Source of the DNA: Phoenix dactylifera
Lineage: Eukaryota; Streptophyta; Magnoliopsida; Arecales; Arecaceae
Assembly (NCBI RefSeq): GCF_009389715.1
Contig: NW_024068239.1
Span: forward strand, 62,001-126,000
Direction of reading: 5' to 3'
DNA length: 64,000 bases
This document shows positions 47,945 to 60,048 of this stretch, piece after piece. The position numbers and the translations under genes are program-made. The stretch's first letter is position 1. Every line of letters begins with the position of its first letter. The notes below the pieces were generated by a model. It was not told the origin of the DNA. It did no database searches and saw only the letters and a program-made list of their open reading frames with translations.

Positions 47945-49675
47945 TTACATGGATGGCTCTTTAGCTTCAAAGTCTCCTTGGATCTGGTTCACTACCAGCT
48001 GGGAGTCGCTGAAGGCTTTTAGGTCCTCCACTTTCAGTTCTTTCGCCAGCTTGAGCCCGGCGAGGAGAGCCTCGTATTCAGCCTCGTTGTTCGAGGCTGG
48101 AAATTCGAGGCGCAGGGCTTGCTCGGCCACCACTCCATCTGGACTGGTGAGGATGAGCCCGGCTCCGCTACCCCCCGAGGTTGAAGACCCGTCCGAGTGT
48201 AGGACCCATGGTGGCCTCGGTGCTTCCTCCGTGGATACGGGAGGCAACTCGGGGTCGTCCGGCAGGGTACATTCCACGATGAAGTCGGCGAGTATCTGAG
48301 CTTTGATGGCCGGCCTGGGCTGATATTCGAGGTCAAATTCCCCGAGCTCGACCGCCCATTTGGCGATCCTCCCCGCACGATCCGACCTTTGCAGTATTTG
48401 CTTCATAGGCTGGTCGGTCAGTATAGCTATTGTGTGGGCTTGGAAGTAAGGCCTGAGTCTCCGAGCCGAGATGATGAGAGCGAAGATGGTCTTCTCGAGC
48501 TTGGAGTATCGGGTCTCAGCATCCCTGAGAACCCGGCTGGTGTAATAGACCGGCTTTTGGAGCTTGTCCTCTTCCCGGATGAGGACTGAGCTCACTGCAG
48601 CTGGGAAGACGGCCAGGTATAAATAAAGGACCTCGCCCTTCTGGGGCTTGGTGAGCAGCGGGGGAGAGGCCAGAAGGCTCCGGAGCTCTTCAAAGGCTCG
48701 CTGGCATTCTTCTGACCACCGGAAGTCTTTCGGCCGCTTGAGGCTCTTGAAGAAAGGGAGGCAGCGCTCGGCTGACCGGGAGACGAACCTTCCCAAGGCG
48801 ACAACCCGCCCTGCAAGCCGCTGCACCTCCTTAACTGTTTTCGGAGGCGCCATTTCTTGCAACGCTTGGATTTTCTCGGGGTTGGCTTCAATTCCACGTT
48901 GGGTGACTATGAAACCCAGGAATTTGCCCGAGGTGACTCCGAACGCGCACTTCGCCGGGTTGAGCTTCATTCGGTATCTCCTGAGCTTGGAGAATGTCTC
49001 GTTGAGGTCAGTTACATGGTGCTCCACCGCTCGGCTTTTCACCAGCATGTCGTCCACGTAGACTTCCATATTTCGGCCAATCTGATCTTTGAAAATTTGG
49101 CTGACCAGCCTCTGATAGGTGGCTCCAGCATTCTTCAGGCCGAAGGGCATCACCTTGTAGCAGTAGGTGCCCTTGTCGGTGATGAAGGCCGTCTTTTCCT
49201 CGTCTTCCGGCGCCATTCGGATTTGATTATACCCTGAAAAGGCGTCCATAAAGGTTAGCAGTTGGTGTCCTGAGGTGGAGTCGACGAGCTGGTCGATGCT
49301 CGGGAGGGGGAAGCTGTCTTTCGGGCAGGCCTTGTTCAGGTCGGTGTAGTCCACGCACATGCGCCATTTCCCATTGGCCTTCTTTACGAGGACTACATTG
49401 GCGAGCCAGTCCGGGTAGGAGACCTCCCGGATGAAGCCGGCTCCGAGGAGTTTGTCCACCTCCTCGGCCGCAGCCCGTTGTCGTTCTGGGGCGGAGCCCC
49501 TTTTCTTCTGCTTCACAGGTCTGCTAGTTGGCTTCACCTGGAGCCGATGGACCATGACCTCAGGGTCAATTCCTGGCACGTCCGCGGGCGACCAGGCGAA
49601 GACGTCAGCGTTGTCCCGCAGGAAGCTGACGAGGTGGTCCCTCTCGCAGGCGCCAAGGCCGGAGCCGACCTGCAC
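47945..49675 (-). pseudogene. TE2 reverse transcriptase and RNase H region
   Basis: 576-residue open stretch with RT motifs (KANGKWRMCVDYTDLN, MDAFSGYNQI, YVDDMLVKS), a first RNase H-like block and a second RNase H (HSDGSSTSGGSGAG, NNEAEYEAL, FSDSQLVV). It ends at a TAA (47947-47945) where TE1 has a Gln codon in PTMQKYLQKV; the same frame continues beyond it. Upstream, a frameshift near 49685 separates it from the protease. Confidence 0.93.
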
Positions 49676-49677
49676 AG

Positions 49678-50385
49678 TTAGCTCAGAAAAATTTCTCGTA
49701 GTGGAACTTGAACAAGAAGCTCACCGGGCTCTACTTGCTTCTTCCAAGGGGTGTCCCTCGCATCGAGGGTTTCTATGGGTAATGAGGGGCCCGTTGGCTG
49801 AATCGTTGCCCCGGTTGGTCGCTTTACTCCGTGGGCCGCCATGTAGCATTGCTTGGCAACCAGCTGGTCTCCACGGACCTCGCCTATTCCTTGGCCGGTG
49901 GGGAACTGCATGAGCAGATGGCGGGTTGAAACTACGGCTCGAAGGGCGTTTAGCCCCGGGCGCCCAAGGATGGCGTTGTAGACCAAGGGCAGACGGACCA
50001 CCAGGAAGTCCGTCCTCACAGTGCTCTCCCGGGGAGCGAGGCCAACCGTGACAAGGAAGCTAGCCTCACCTTCAACTGGGACTGAATCCCCAGTGAACCC
50101 AACCAGTGGGGCATTAATTCTCCGGAGATGTCCTTCTGGCAACCCCATTTTTTGGTAGGCATGATAATACAAAACATTGGCTAAACTTCCATTGTCAACT
50201 AGGACACGCTTTACATCAAACCTATTTATAATCATAGAGATGACCACAGCGTCATCATGAGGGGTCTCGACCCCTTCTAAGTCCTCGTCCGAGAACGAGA
50301 TGACTTCATCAGTGCGTGGGCGCTTCGGGGGTGCTCTCTGGGCGGCCGTTCCTGCCGAGGCCCTCCCAATCATGTTGATGGTGCG
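49678..50385 (-). pseudogene. TE2 protease region
   Basis: Contains the retropepsin-like VLVDNGSLANVLY; the usual second Ser after DNGS is Leu here (TE1 has DNGSSAN). ILGRPGLNALRAV follows downstream as in TE1. Bounded by frameshifts near 50390 (one base missing in an otherwise readable Ala-Gly-Thr-Ile stretch) and near 49685. Confidence 0.88.
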
Positions 50386-51942
50386 GCAATGGGCCTGTTG
50401 TCGTCCGAATTCTCGGACGGTATGGTATTCTCCGCCGGCCTCCTTTCCTCATGTCGGTTCCTCACGAACCGGTTGAGTACTCCCCGACGGATGAGTGCTT
50501 CTATCTCGTTCCGGAGCTGGAAGCAGTCCTCCGTGTCGTGCCCACGGTCCCGATGGAAGCGACAGTACTTTCTGGGATTACGGAAAACTCCCGTGTCTCG
50601 CATAGGAGGCGGGGGTCGGAAGAAGTCCCGACCTCGATTTCCATAAGGATCTCGGCCCGAGGAGCATTGACAGGCGTGTAGTTCTCGTACCTCCCCATGT
50701 ACGTCCAAGGCCGTGGTGGAGACCTCGGTCGAAAAGGGGTCCTCTGCTGAGGTCGTCCCTGCTGCCGGGGCGGGCTCCTCAGCCGGAAGAGATTCTTCTC
50801 TCGACGGGGAGATCGACTCCTTTGTCGGCCGCGTTCCTCGCGGCGTTTCTTCTGCTTCTTTGAGGCGGGCTCAATTGCTCCCCGCCTGGAGGCGACCGCC
50901 TCCTCGGCCTTGGCGTACTTCGGGCTCGGGCTAGCATCTCCGTGAAGTCGGCCGGGAAGCTCTTTCTCGATGGAGAAGAGGAATCGGTAGGAGCGAACCC
51001 CAGTCTTCAAAGCCGACATGGCTATTGACTGGTCTAGCTCGCGAACTTCCCAGGTGGCGGCGGTAAAGCGGTCCAGATACTCCTTAAGGGATTCCCCCTC
51101 CTTCTGTTTGATGTCCAAGAGGGCATCTGACGTCCGTCGTTGGCGTCGGCTGGCAGCAAAATTAGTGGCAAACTGCCTGCCGAGTTGCTCAAAAGAGGAT
51201 ACCGTGTTCGACTTCAGTCCAGAGAACCAAAGCCGAGCGGTCCCTCGGAGGGTTGCTGGGAAGGCCTTGCAAAGTATGGCCTCCGAGGACCCTTGTAGGG
51301 CCATGAGGGCCCGATAGCTCTCCAAGTGGTCGAGAGGGTCGGTGATTCCGCTGTAGGGCTCCACCTGAGGCATTTTGAACCTCGTGGGAACCGGCTCGTC
51401 CTCGATCTGGCGGGAGAAGGGGGACTTGGTAGTGAACTCAAAGTCTCCCTCTTGCCTCGCCTTCTTGCTGTGGAGCGCCGCAATCTGGCGCTCCAGATGC
51501 TCAACTTTTCGGTCGAGCTCCCCCGCCCGCGGAATTGTTGCCGTGATCTGCGCCGGTTTGCGGTGGTCTGAGGCTGACTCAGCCTCAGAAGGCTGGGGTC
51601 TTCTGTTGAAATCTTCCCCCGGTAGCTCTCTCTGGGGGGAAGTCCGCTCTTCGTTGTTGGCTCTGGAGGAGCCATGCAAATTCTGGCCTGGGAGAACCAG
51701 GCCGTTGGGAGGAAATTCCGGCAGGACCTGGGCCTGCGGGGGAAGCATTGGTAAAGCCTCCTCGTGCCGTAAGCCTTGGACGGCGGCGGCCAGGGCCTGG
51801 ACTTGCTGTACCAGGGCATTGACTGTTCCGGCTGGACCTAAGGAACTGGGTCAGCCGGAGTTGGAGAATTCTGGACGGAGCGTCCAGGACTTTGCGGGGG
51901 ACGCCGGGAGATGTTGGAGGCTCCCTTGCTTCTCAACTTCAT
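50370..51942 (-). pseudogene. TE2 gag, multiply broken
   Basis: Starts at the ATG at 51942-51940 with MKLRSKGASN, as in TE1, but a TAG at 51840-51838 ends the frame after 34 codons where TE1 has a Gln codon. A base is missing near 51825, so the frame changes. The gag core follows (LWFSGLKSNTVSSFEQLGRQ...), with a compensated double indel near 50940, another single-base loss near 50633, then the zinc-knuckle-like CRFHRDRGHDTEDC. Confidence 0.9.
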
Positions 51943-51956
51943 GATCGCTACTCGGG

Positions 51957-51973
51957 CCCTTCCTCTAGCGCCA
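51957..51973 (-). promoter_or_regulatory. Primer-binding site of TE2
   Basis: Minus-strand TGGCGCTAGAGGAAGGG, identical to that of TE1, two bases inside the 5' LTR. Confidence 0.82.
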
Positions 51974-51975
51974 AC

Positions 51976-52836
51976 TGTTGCTGGAAATTGGACCCGGGGG
52001 CGATCGTCCGTCGAGGAGGGGGAGCTGTCGGCGGATGCGAGGGAGTGGTGATGCGTCGGCGGGCGGCGTCCTCTGTCGGGGTGCCTGCAGAAAAGCCGGT
52101 GGCCGGGTCTTCCGGCGCCGGCCCTCCGATGCTTAAGTCAGAGGGGGCAAAATAGTGTTCAAAGAAAATGGGAGCAGTAGTGTTTTTTCTCTCTCTCTGT
52201 GTTCCCCCCCTCCTTGAGAAGCAACGGTTTTCCTTTTATAGGGGGGGTTTACCTGCGATGTGACCGGACAAGGCCGTCGTACAGCTCGGCACGTTGCTTG
52301 ATCTGGTGCACGGACAAGTAAATAATTACACTGATGTCGGAGGTAAGGCCGTCGTACGACCTGAGCCGTCACGCGATCGGGTGAATCATTGCATTGATGT
52401 CGGCGGTGAGGCTGGGGTCAGACTTATTATGGCGGACAGGACTCTGCGAGCTGATTTGCCGTGGAGAACTGAGGATCCGTAGATGAAAGGAGCCACGCGC
52501 ATTAATTGTTGCGTAGGCCGGAGATTCACATTAATTGTTGCGTAGGCCGGAGATTCACATTAATTGTTGCGTGAACTGGGGATTTGCCGGGATCATGTGT
52601 AATAAATGCTGGGGCAGTGGCAGGATATGGCCCTTGGCCGGACCTCGGAGAGGTACGGCCGCGGCAGGTGGTCGACAAAGACAAGCCTTTGAGGTCGGAA
52701 GTCCTCTAGGTCGGATGATCCGGGATCGGACGTTCTGGGGTCAGGCGCCGACCTCAGTCGTCCGGGGTCGTCGACTGCGTAGTCTTCCGGTGGCAGGGTT
52801 ATTGTATTACTGGGGGAAAACCGTATTCCCCCAACA
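51976..52836 (-). repeat. 5' LTR of TE2
   Basis: Matches 40230-41088 at about 98%. The minus-strand TATA word CTATAAAAGG is at 52241-52232. The right flank GATCC completes the target duplication. Confidence 0.96.
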
Positions 52837-52841
52837 GATCC

Positions 52842-53695
52842 TATCATGGATTACAAGCTTCAATTCACCAAAAAAATCTAGCAAACTTGCTGTGACCCAA
52901 TCTAAAAAATTAATATGTTAAGCCAAATACAAAGAGTCCTCCTAAATAGGCTCATACTGGGTCCCGTTGCTTGCAATTATGATATGGTTGAAATGATAGT
53001 TGATCATAGTTAGCACATAAAATTTATGCTTTTAATAAACTTTTCATCCATTACCATGTCAGTGTAAGAACTTTAGATTATTTTCTTCACTCCAATTATA
53101 GCTTTTGCACTAGGCTTTATATTTTTTTGTTGCTTACCCGATATATTTTTTCTAAACATCAGCCCTTTATATGGTGATAAAAGAAACATTTGTTCATATC
53201 TTTGCTTGGGACTCCTATAAGACTTTAAATAACCTATTTGATTTGTTCCAATTAAAGACATTATATTAAACCAACTAAGACTAAAATCTAGATAAGTTAT
53301 GCTTGAAAATTTTGCAGGCCCATACATACCCAATATACCATATCTTGACTAATATCAAGATAAGCTATGTTTGAACTTGCAGGTGGTGCATCCTACATTA
53401 GGCTAGGGGTGGTCAGGTTAGAGGCTAACAGGAGTCTACAGAGAATGAGAAGGAGATAGAGATGGAGTGCCAAGGTTGAAGATAGTGTTGAGGTGGATAA
53501 TATATCCACCGATAATTCAGAATAATCACAACATCTATTTTTTATATATTTTTTTTGTTTCCTATCAATGATAAAATGAAAAATAGATTAAAACTAGAAA
53601 AAAAGGGGGAAGGGGGTTGATGCTTATGTCCTCTCCGGCGAGGCTGTGTTCTCTTAAGAAGCGAGGTTGTAGATCATAGGAAATATGCAGTTGTA
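52842..53695. other. Intergenic between TE2 and the copia element
   Basis: AT-rich host DNA without a gene signal. Confidence 0.55.
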
Positions 53696-53700
53696 TTACT

Positions 53701-54445
53701 TGTTGGATCCAAAATAGGGATATTGCGGAATAAACTAAGCCAAAACCAAAGCTAACTAGAAGCAATATTCACACATGCAATATATCAAACACCTGAAGAG
53801 CAAAAAGAAAACACACCAAATTTACGTGGAAAACCCTCCAGTGTAGAGGAAAAAAAACCACGGAGCAAATTCAATCAATCTGCTATAATAGATATAGAGT
53901 TTACAATCCTCAAGTTTATGCCCAAAACTTGAGTTCACAATAAATTGGAAAAAACTCCAATATCACCTTCCTAAGAGTAACAATGATCTCACCCAAACCA
54001 CCACAGTGTGATGAACCCAAGAATGTAATGAGATCCCTAACAATGAATACTATAAACTCTCTATAGCATCCAATACAACTCTTAGATAGAAACCCAATTT
54101 GTTAAATCTTCGTGTGAAAATCACACCCAAGAAAAAAAAGGGCAAGAAAAAGAACCTGTTTCTTTTTCCGTACGGCGCAAGCAAATCTTTGGATTTTCCT
54201 CTCGCGCCCTCCTCCTCCTTTTTTTCTTTTTCTCTGTCGTATGCTCCTTCCTCTTCTCTGTTTTCTTTTCTTTGTTTCTCAGCCGCAAGCTCCTCTATTT
54301 TTATGTTTGATGTGCCGCAGCCTTTGATTCACGCCTCCCTATTATATTCTTTCACGCGCACACTCCCAGGGTCTTGCAAAGGCAAACAAAGGTAAAGCCC
54401 TAATGGGCTTTCTGGGCCTCTCTAAGGGGGCTGGACCCACTTACA
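53701..54445 (-). repeat. 3' LTR of the copia element (745 bp)
   Basis: Plus-strand start TGTTGGATCC; end CCCACTTACA next to the polypurine tract at 54446-54456. The first 588 bases match the right LTR closely; the last 157 bases (including GGGCTTTCTGGGCCTCTC) are missing from the right copy. Confidence 0.88.
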
Positions 54446-54456
54446 ATCTCCCCTCC
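54446..54456 (-). promoter_or_regulatory. Polypurine tract of the copia element
   Basis: Minus strand GGAGGGGAGAT directly before the 3' LTR start TGTAAG. Confidence 0.85.
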
Positions 54457-54490
54457 AGCCCACAGAGGAAGGAGACTATACTCTAACTTG

Positions 54491-55557
54491 CTAGTTAGAA
54501 TCCATGCCAGCCAATCTGGCACAAAGTTTCAGCTTCTCTCTTGTCACAACTTTTGTCATCATGTCAGCTGGGTTCTTATCAGTGTGAATCTTCTGTAGTA
54601 GTACTAACTGTTCTGTAACTACCTGACGTAGCCAATGGTATCTCACATCTATGTGCTTCGTACGTGAATAATATGTAGCATTCTTGCTCAAATCTAATGC
54701 ACTTTGACTGTCACAATGAACTACGTACTCATTTTGCTTCAAACCCAAATCTTGGAGAAACCGTCTCATCCAAAGCATCTTTTTTCTTGCTTCAGTAGCT
54801 GCAATATACTTAACCTCAGTGGTAGATAAGATAACACACTTCTGCAGTTTCGACTGCCAAGATACAGCTCTCCCTGCATAAGTAAACAAATATCCTGAAG
54901 TTGATCTTCTTCCATCAAGGTCACCTGCCATATCTGAATCTGTATAGCCCTCCAAAATTGGTTTTGAGCCCCCAAAAGTCAAGCACATCTTGGAGCTACC
55001 TCTCAAGTATCTGAAGATCCACTTCACTGCTTGCCAGTGATCTTTTTTAGGATTAACAAGGAACCTGCTAACAACTCCAACAGCATGAGCAATGTCTGAG
55101 CGTGTGCAAACCATAGCATACATCAAACTTTCGACTATAAAGGAGTAAGGAACTACTATCATGCTATCTTTCTCTTCCTTTGTAGAAGGACAAGTCTTCT
55201 TACTCAATCTGAAGTAACTACCAAGAGGTGTACTGACTGGTTTAGCCTGCTTCATGTTAAACCTTTCAAGTATTCGCTCAATATACTTCTCCTGTGATAA
55301 CCACAGCTTCTTGATTTTCCTGTCACGAAAAATCTGAACATCTTGTCCTACTATCAACATGTCATCTACATATAACAGAAGAATAATGAATTTTTCATCA
55401 GAAAATTTTCTGACATACACACAATGATCTGCCTCTGTCTTGGTATAGCCATGACCCACTATGAATGAATCAAACTTCTTATACCATTGCCTTGGAGCCT
55501 GCTTTAACCCATACAGACTCTTCTTCAACCTGCAAACCATGTGCTCTTTTTTCTTTA
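54491..55557 (-). pseudogene. Copia RT C-terminal part and RNase H
   Basis: Contains SLYGLKQAPRQWYKKFD, LLYVDDMLIVG, then an abrupt join GQDVQ-IFRDRKIKK where about 30 residues of the usual RT (the ELSKSFDMKDLG region) are missing. The RNase H part (YTDSDMAGDLDGRRSTSGY, ADMMTK near the end) follows. Separated from the upstream part by a frameshift at about 55557. Confidence 0.9.
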
Positions 55558-57162
55558 CTTAAATCCTTCTGGCTTAACCATGTAGATCTCTTCCTCCAAA
55601 TCACCATGGAGAAAAGCAATCTTCACATCTAATTGCTCAAGTTCAAGATCTAAGCTAGCTGCCAAACCCAGAACAACTCGAATGGAACTCATCTTGACAA
55701 CTGGAGAGAATATCTCATCAAAGTCAATACCTTTCTTCTGCTTGAAGCCTTTTACCACCAATCGAGCTTTGTACCTCACTAGCTTTTCACCATCCATCTT
55801 TAGCTTGAACACCCATTTGTTTCCTATAGCCCTTTTACCTTTAGGAAGCTCTACCAACTCATAAGTGTCATTCTTCTATAGAGAACTCATCTCTTCCTGC
55901 ATAGCCGTCACCCAGCTCTGCTTGTCCTTATGAGTCTGCACTTCCTGAAAGCTCTCTGGCTCCCCCTCCTCAGTAAGCAAAACAAACTCTGATTTAGGGT
56001 ATCTAGTTGATGAACGATGCTCTCTGGTAGACCTCCTAACCTGAGGCTCTACCGCAGTAGGCTGCTCCCCCTGCTCAACACTCTCTGGCAGAGTAGACTG
56101 CTTCCCCTGCTCAAACAAATCGTCCTCATCAACAACTGGCTCATCACCTTGGTCTTCAACTTGCATCTCTTCTCTATCAGTGGCACTTTCTGGAGGCAAA
56201 GAGATAGATATAAAGTCAGGAACACCTTCAACTATTTGACTGGGCTTCTTTACTTTTTCAAAATCTGCCAAGGTCTGGTCTTCATGAAAAACCACATTTC
56301 TGCTTTTGATGATCTTCTTCTTCTCTAGATCCCATAGCCTGTAGCCAAATTCTGCATCTCCATAACCAACAAATATGTAAGGAATAGCCTTATCATCAAG
56401 CTTTGCTCGTTGTTCCTTAGGCACATGTGCAAATGCCTTGCACCCAAATACCTTCAAATGAGAGTAGGAAACATCCTTTCCTATCCACACTTTTTCAGGA
56501 ATATCAAAACCTAAAGGAACAGATGGAGACCGGTTGATTAAGTAGCACGCAGTAAGTACAGCTTCATCCCAGAATGACTTAGGCAGTTTAGCCATCCTCA
56601 ACATACATCTGACCTTTTCTATAATGGTGCGATTCATCCTCTCTGCAATACCATTATGCTGTGGGGTATCAGGAACTGTCTTCTCATATCTAATACCATG
56701 CTCTGACCAAGAATTCTCAAACTCATTAGATGTGTACTCACCTCCATTAACTATACGAAGACACTTCAATGGCTTCTCTATTTCTCTCTCCACCAAGGCA
56801 TGAAACTGCTTGAAGCACTTAAATACCTGGTCTTTTGTTCTTAAAATATAAACCCACACTTTTCGTGAAGCATCATCAATAAAGGTAATAAAATATTTAC
56901 GACCACCTAAGGACTCTACTTCAATGGGACCACACACATCAGAATATACCAAATCCAATATGTTGGGTTTTCTACTAGAGGCTTTCTGAAAAGAAATTCT
57001 CTGATGCTTGCCAAGTAAACAGTAATCACAAAGATTCAATGACATACCTGTATGGAAAGGAATGAGGGACTTCCTTTCCAAAATCTGCAATCCCTTCTCA
57101 CTCATGTGAGCCAGCCGTCTGTGCCACAGATCTGGTAAAGCATCGTCTTCAGTCATATTCAC
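55558..57162 (-). pseudogene. Copia GAG-pre-integrase, integrase and RT N-terminal part
   Basis: Contains LWHRRLAHMSEKGL with the zinc-binding H-H-C-C, integrase first Asp in YSDVCGP, and the third acidic residue in HNGIAERMNRT. The second catalytic Asp is replaced: IVNGGEYTS instead of the usual TDNGGEYTS. After a TAG at 55878-55876 the same frame goes on into the RT start ([17 protein letters not shown]) up to the frameshift near 55557. Confidence 0.9.
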
Positions 57163-57847
57163 TGTACCACCACAACTTTACTTGTATTTTATAAAGTGTA
57201 CAGCAAAGCTTTCCTCTAGCAAATACCATTGACCTCCTCGATAGTTTCCATCTCCTATTGCCAAAATAATTATCATACCCAGCTATATCAAGAGCATTAG
57301 TAGAGATCAGATTGAGACGCATATCTGAAACATGTCGCACATCCTTGAGTGTAAAGGAGCATCCAACATTGGTAACAAAACAGATATCACCAATTCCCAC
57401 AATATCAGCATAACTGTCATTTCTCATCTTCACCCTGCCAAATTTACCTGCTCTGTAAGTAGTGAAAAGCTCTCTCCTTGGAGTGATATGACAGGAACAT
57501 GGTGAGTCAATTACCCACTCCACATCGGGATCTGCAACATGACAACACTGGTCCTCTCCCACATAGAGAACTGCCACTGCTTCATCTGAAACATAAGCAG
57601 TGGTGTCTTCATTGCTGGCCTTCTTCTGATTCTTTTCCTCTTTCAATTTCTTTTTCCAAGCCTTGCAGTGTTTCTTCATATGACCCTCTTTATCACAGTA
57701 GTAGCACTTGATTTTTTCCTCTTGTACTAGACTGACTTCTGGAAGTACCGCGCCCCTTGAAATCTCTGCTCTTACCTCTTCTCCTGTTTTCTGTAACAAG
57801 AGCCTGTGCACTATCCTTACCCATATCTCTTCTTCTTGTTTCTTCAT
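57149..57847 (-). pseudogene. Copia zinc knuckle and protease part
   Basis: CCHC knuckle CYYCDKEGHMKKHC followed by the protease WVIDSPCSCHI, in which the D-S-G of the active site reads D-S-P. This frame is shifted against both the upstream gag and the downstream integrase frame. Confidence 0.87.
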
Positions 57848-58391
57848 TAAACAAGTTATCTTTCACCAGAGTAAGTTGTAGCACCCTATCAGGAGCAGAG
57901 TTGCTAAGTGACACCACCAAAGTCTTCCAACTCTCAGGCAATGAACTCAACAGTAATAATGCCTGCAACTCATCATCTAGCACTATCTTCGTTGTGGTTA
58001 ACTGATTCACCAAGTCTTGGAACTCACTCAAATGCTCAGTAGCAGATCTTCCCTCTTTCAACTTCAAATTCACAACCCTTCTAATTGCAAAGGCTTTGTT
58101 TTGGGCTGTCTTCTTCTCATAGAGACCCTCTAACTTCATCCAAAGACTGTAGGCATCTGTCTCTTGAGATATATGATGGAACACACTGAGATCAATCCAC
58201 TGTCTGATATACCCAATAGCTTTTCTGTGCATCTTCTTCCAGTCACTATCACTAATGTCCTTTGACTTAGCATTAGCACCTTCAATGGGCTCATGTAAAT
58301 CCTTACAGTAAAGGATATCCTCCATCATAGGCTTTCAAATAGAATAATTAGAAGCACTAAGTTTCATCATGGTACCAGAAGAATTCTCCAT
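57693..58391 (-). pseudogene. Copia gag
   Basis: Starts at the ATG at 58391-58389 (MENSSGTMMKLSASNYSI), meets a TGA at 58337-58335 where copia gags have Trp, and resumes in the same frame through the UBN2-type gag core (DAYSLWMKLEGLYEKKTAQNK..., LPESWKTLVVSLS). Confidence 0.88.
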
Positions 58392-58427
58392 CTACTTCCA
58401 CAATATCTCCACACCCACACAACCTCA

Positions 58428-58439
58428 GCTTTGATACCA
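58428..58439 (-). promoter_or_regulatory. Primer-binding site of the copia element
   Basis: Minus strand TGGTATCAAAGC, one change from TGGTATCAGAGC, the complement of the initiator-Met tRNA 3' end. Two bases inside the 5' LTR. Confidence 0.9.
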
Positions 58440-58441
58440 CT

Positions 58442-59050
58442 TGTTGGGTCCAAAATAGGGATATTATGGAATAAACTAAGCCAAAATCAAAGCTAACTAG
58501 AAGCGATAATCACACAGGCAATATATCAAACACCTGAAGAGCAGAAAGAAAACACACCAAATTTACGTGGAAAACCCTCCAGTGTAGAGGGAAAAAACTA
58601 CGGGGCAAATCCAATTAATCCACCATAATAAATATAGAGTTTACAATCCTCAAGTTTATGCCCAAAACTTGAGTTCACAATAAATTGGGAAAAACTCCAA
58701 TATCACCTTCCTAAGAGTAACAATGATCTCACCCAAACCACCACTGTGTAATGAACCCAAGAATGTAATGAGATCCCCAACAATAAATACTATAAACTCC
58801 CTATAGCATCCAATACAACTCTTAGATAGAAACCCAATTTGTTAAATCTCCGTGTGAAAATTACACCCAAGAAAAAAAAGGACAAAAAAAAGAACCTGTT
58901 TCTTTTTCCGTACGGCGCACGCAAATCTTTGGATTTTCCTCTCGCGCCCTCCTCCTCCTTTTTTTTCTTTTCTCTGCCGTATGCTCCTTCCTCTTCTCTG
59001 TTTTCTTTTCTTTGTTTCTCAGCCGCAATATCCCTGTTTTGGACCCAACA
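58442..59050 (-). repeat. 5' LTR of the copia element, with a mirrored outer end
   Basis: Matches the left LTR for 587 bases (to 59028). Then, in place of its last 157 bases, it ends with 22 bases (TATCCCTGTTTTGGACCCAA...) that are the inverse of the LTR's own other end (TGTTGGGTCCAAAATAGGGA...). Confidence 0.88.
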
Positions 59051-59055
59051 TTACC

Positions 59056-60048
59056 GGTCTCTAAAACTTTAAAAATCAAATTGTCTGTGGATCACCTATT
59101 GTTATTAGTGCTATGACTATATAAATTAAGCTAATTAGTTAACTAAGAAATTTTCAGAAGTAAGTGTACTATGAGAAAGTTATAAGAGTCCTATGGGATA
59201 TTTAATTTAGTTTAGCAGAAGTTGTATATGTGATGAAAAATTTGATTCTAAATGGCAAATCTAACCAATCTACATTGACTAGCTTAACCCTCTTGTTAAG
59301 TGCTTTGCTGATAGAGTATATGGGGGATCACTTGGCTTTTGTTATACTGATATTGGGTGTTGTGTATTACTTTCATCCTCTTGTTGTTCAGAGCATTGTA
59401 TTACGTGATCATTAGCAGGTAGTTAGTTACTAATTTAAGTTAATAACTGTGACCATTTCTACAGGATAGCAGGATAGGAACTTTCGCTCCTATTTTTATT
59501 AGGAAAATTAATGATGCAGAAGATTATTAGTTTATTTTCTCAGCTTTCTCATTTTGCAATTCTTGCACGAAAGAAGTTATGTTAATTTGTAAGTTTGTTT
59601 GGTTAATTTCCTTAATAACTTGCAAATATTTTTTAAATCTACTTTAGTTTTAGATTGTAATGGGTTTTCTCAAATAATGCCAAGCGTACATGGCCTAATT
59701 GAGATGGATTTTTTTAAGGGTTGATCATGGATTGATGTTGCTGGAGATAAACTGCTGGAATAGTATATATTTGAGCAGGGCAGGATTTGGCTAATATACT
59801 TGTGGTTTTTCTTGGTTATCTTTTTTCTTCGTATGATCAGATTATTTTTTTGGTTCCTTTTTCTTTTGAGTGATGGAATTTGAATTTGATACTTTATAAA
59901 TGAAAAAGAAATACATGCTGCACTAATTTTAGTTTCATTTGAATGTTATGGATTTTCTTTGTTATATAGAAAGTCAAGTGATCTTCAATTAACTGAATGG
60001 ATATTTCTTCTTTTGATTAATTCAATTTTGCTCTTCATGTATTGACAG
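59056..60048. other. Intergenic or intronic, no gene seen
   Basis: AT-rich. May be upstream DNA or an intron of the double-stranded-RNA-binding fragment that follows. Confidence 0.45.

Larger units (their letters stand above)
40230..52836 (-). mobile_element. Complete Tat-lineage Ty3/gypsy retrotransposon TE2 (12.6 kb)
   Basis: Two LTRs of 859 and 861 bases with TGTTG...CAACA ends, exact GATCC target duplications, primer-binding site, gag-pol on the minus strand, a 117-bp satellite array and an antisense gene on the plus strand. By eye the LTRs differ at about 16 substitutions, almost all transitions, plus a few short indels, so they are about 98% identical and the insertion is fairly recent. 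Gag-pol carries at least two nonsense and five frameshift lesions, so this copy cannot move on its own proteins. Confidence 0.96.
53701..59050 (-). mobile_element. Defective Ty1/copia element, Tnt1/Tork-like
   Basis: Minus-strand order gag, protease, integrase, RT, RNase H, flanked by LTR copies 53701-54445 and 58442-59050. Flanks TTACT (53696-53700) and TTACC (59051-59055) look like a 5-bp target duplication with one change. The primer-binding site is complementary to initiator-Met tRNA and the polypurine tract reads GGAGGGGAGAT. The coding region has nonsense codons, frameshifts, an internal RT deletion and changed catalytic residues, so the copy is dead. The two LTRs have different outer ends (see findings). 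Confidence 0.93.
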
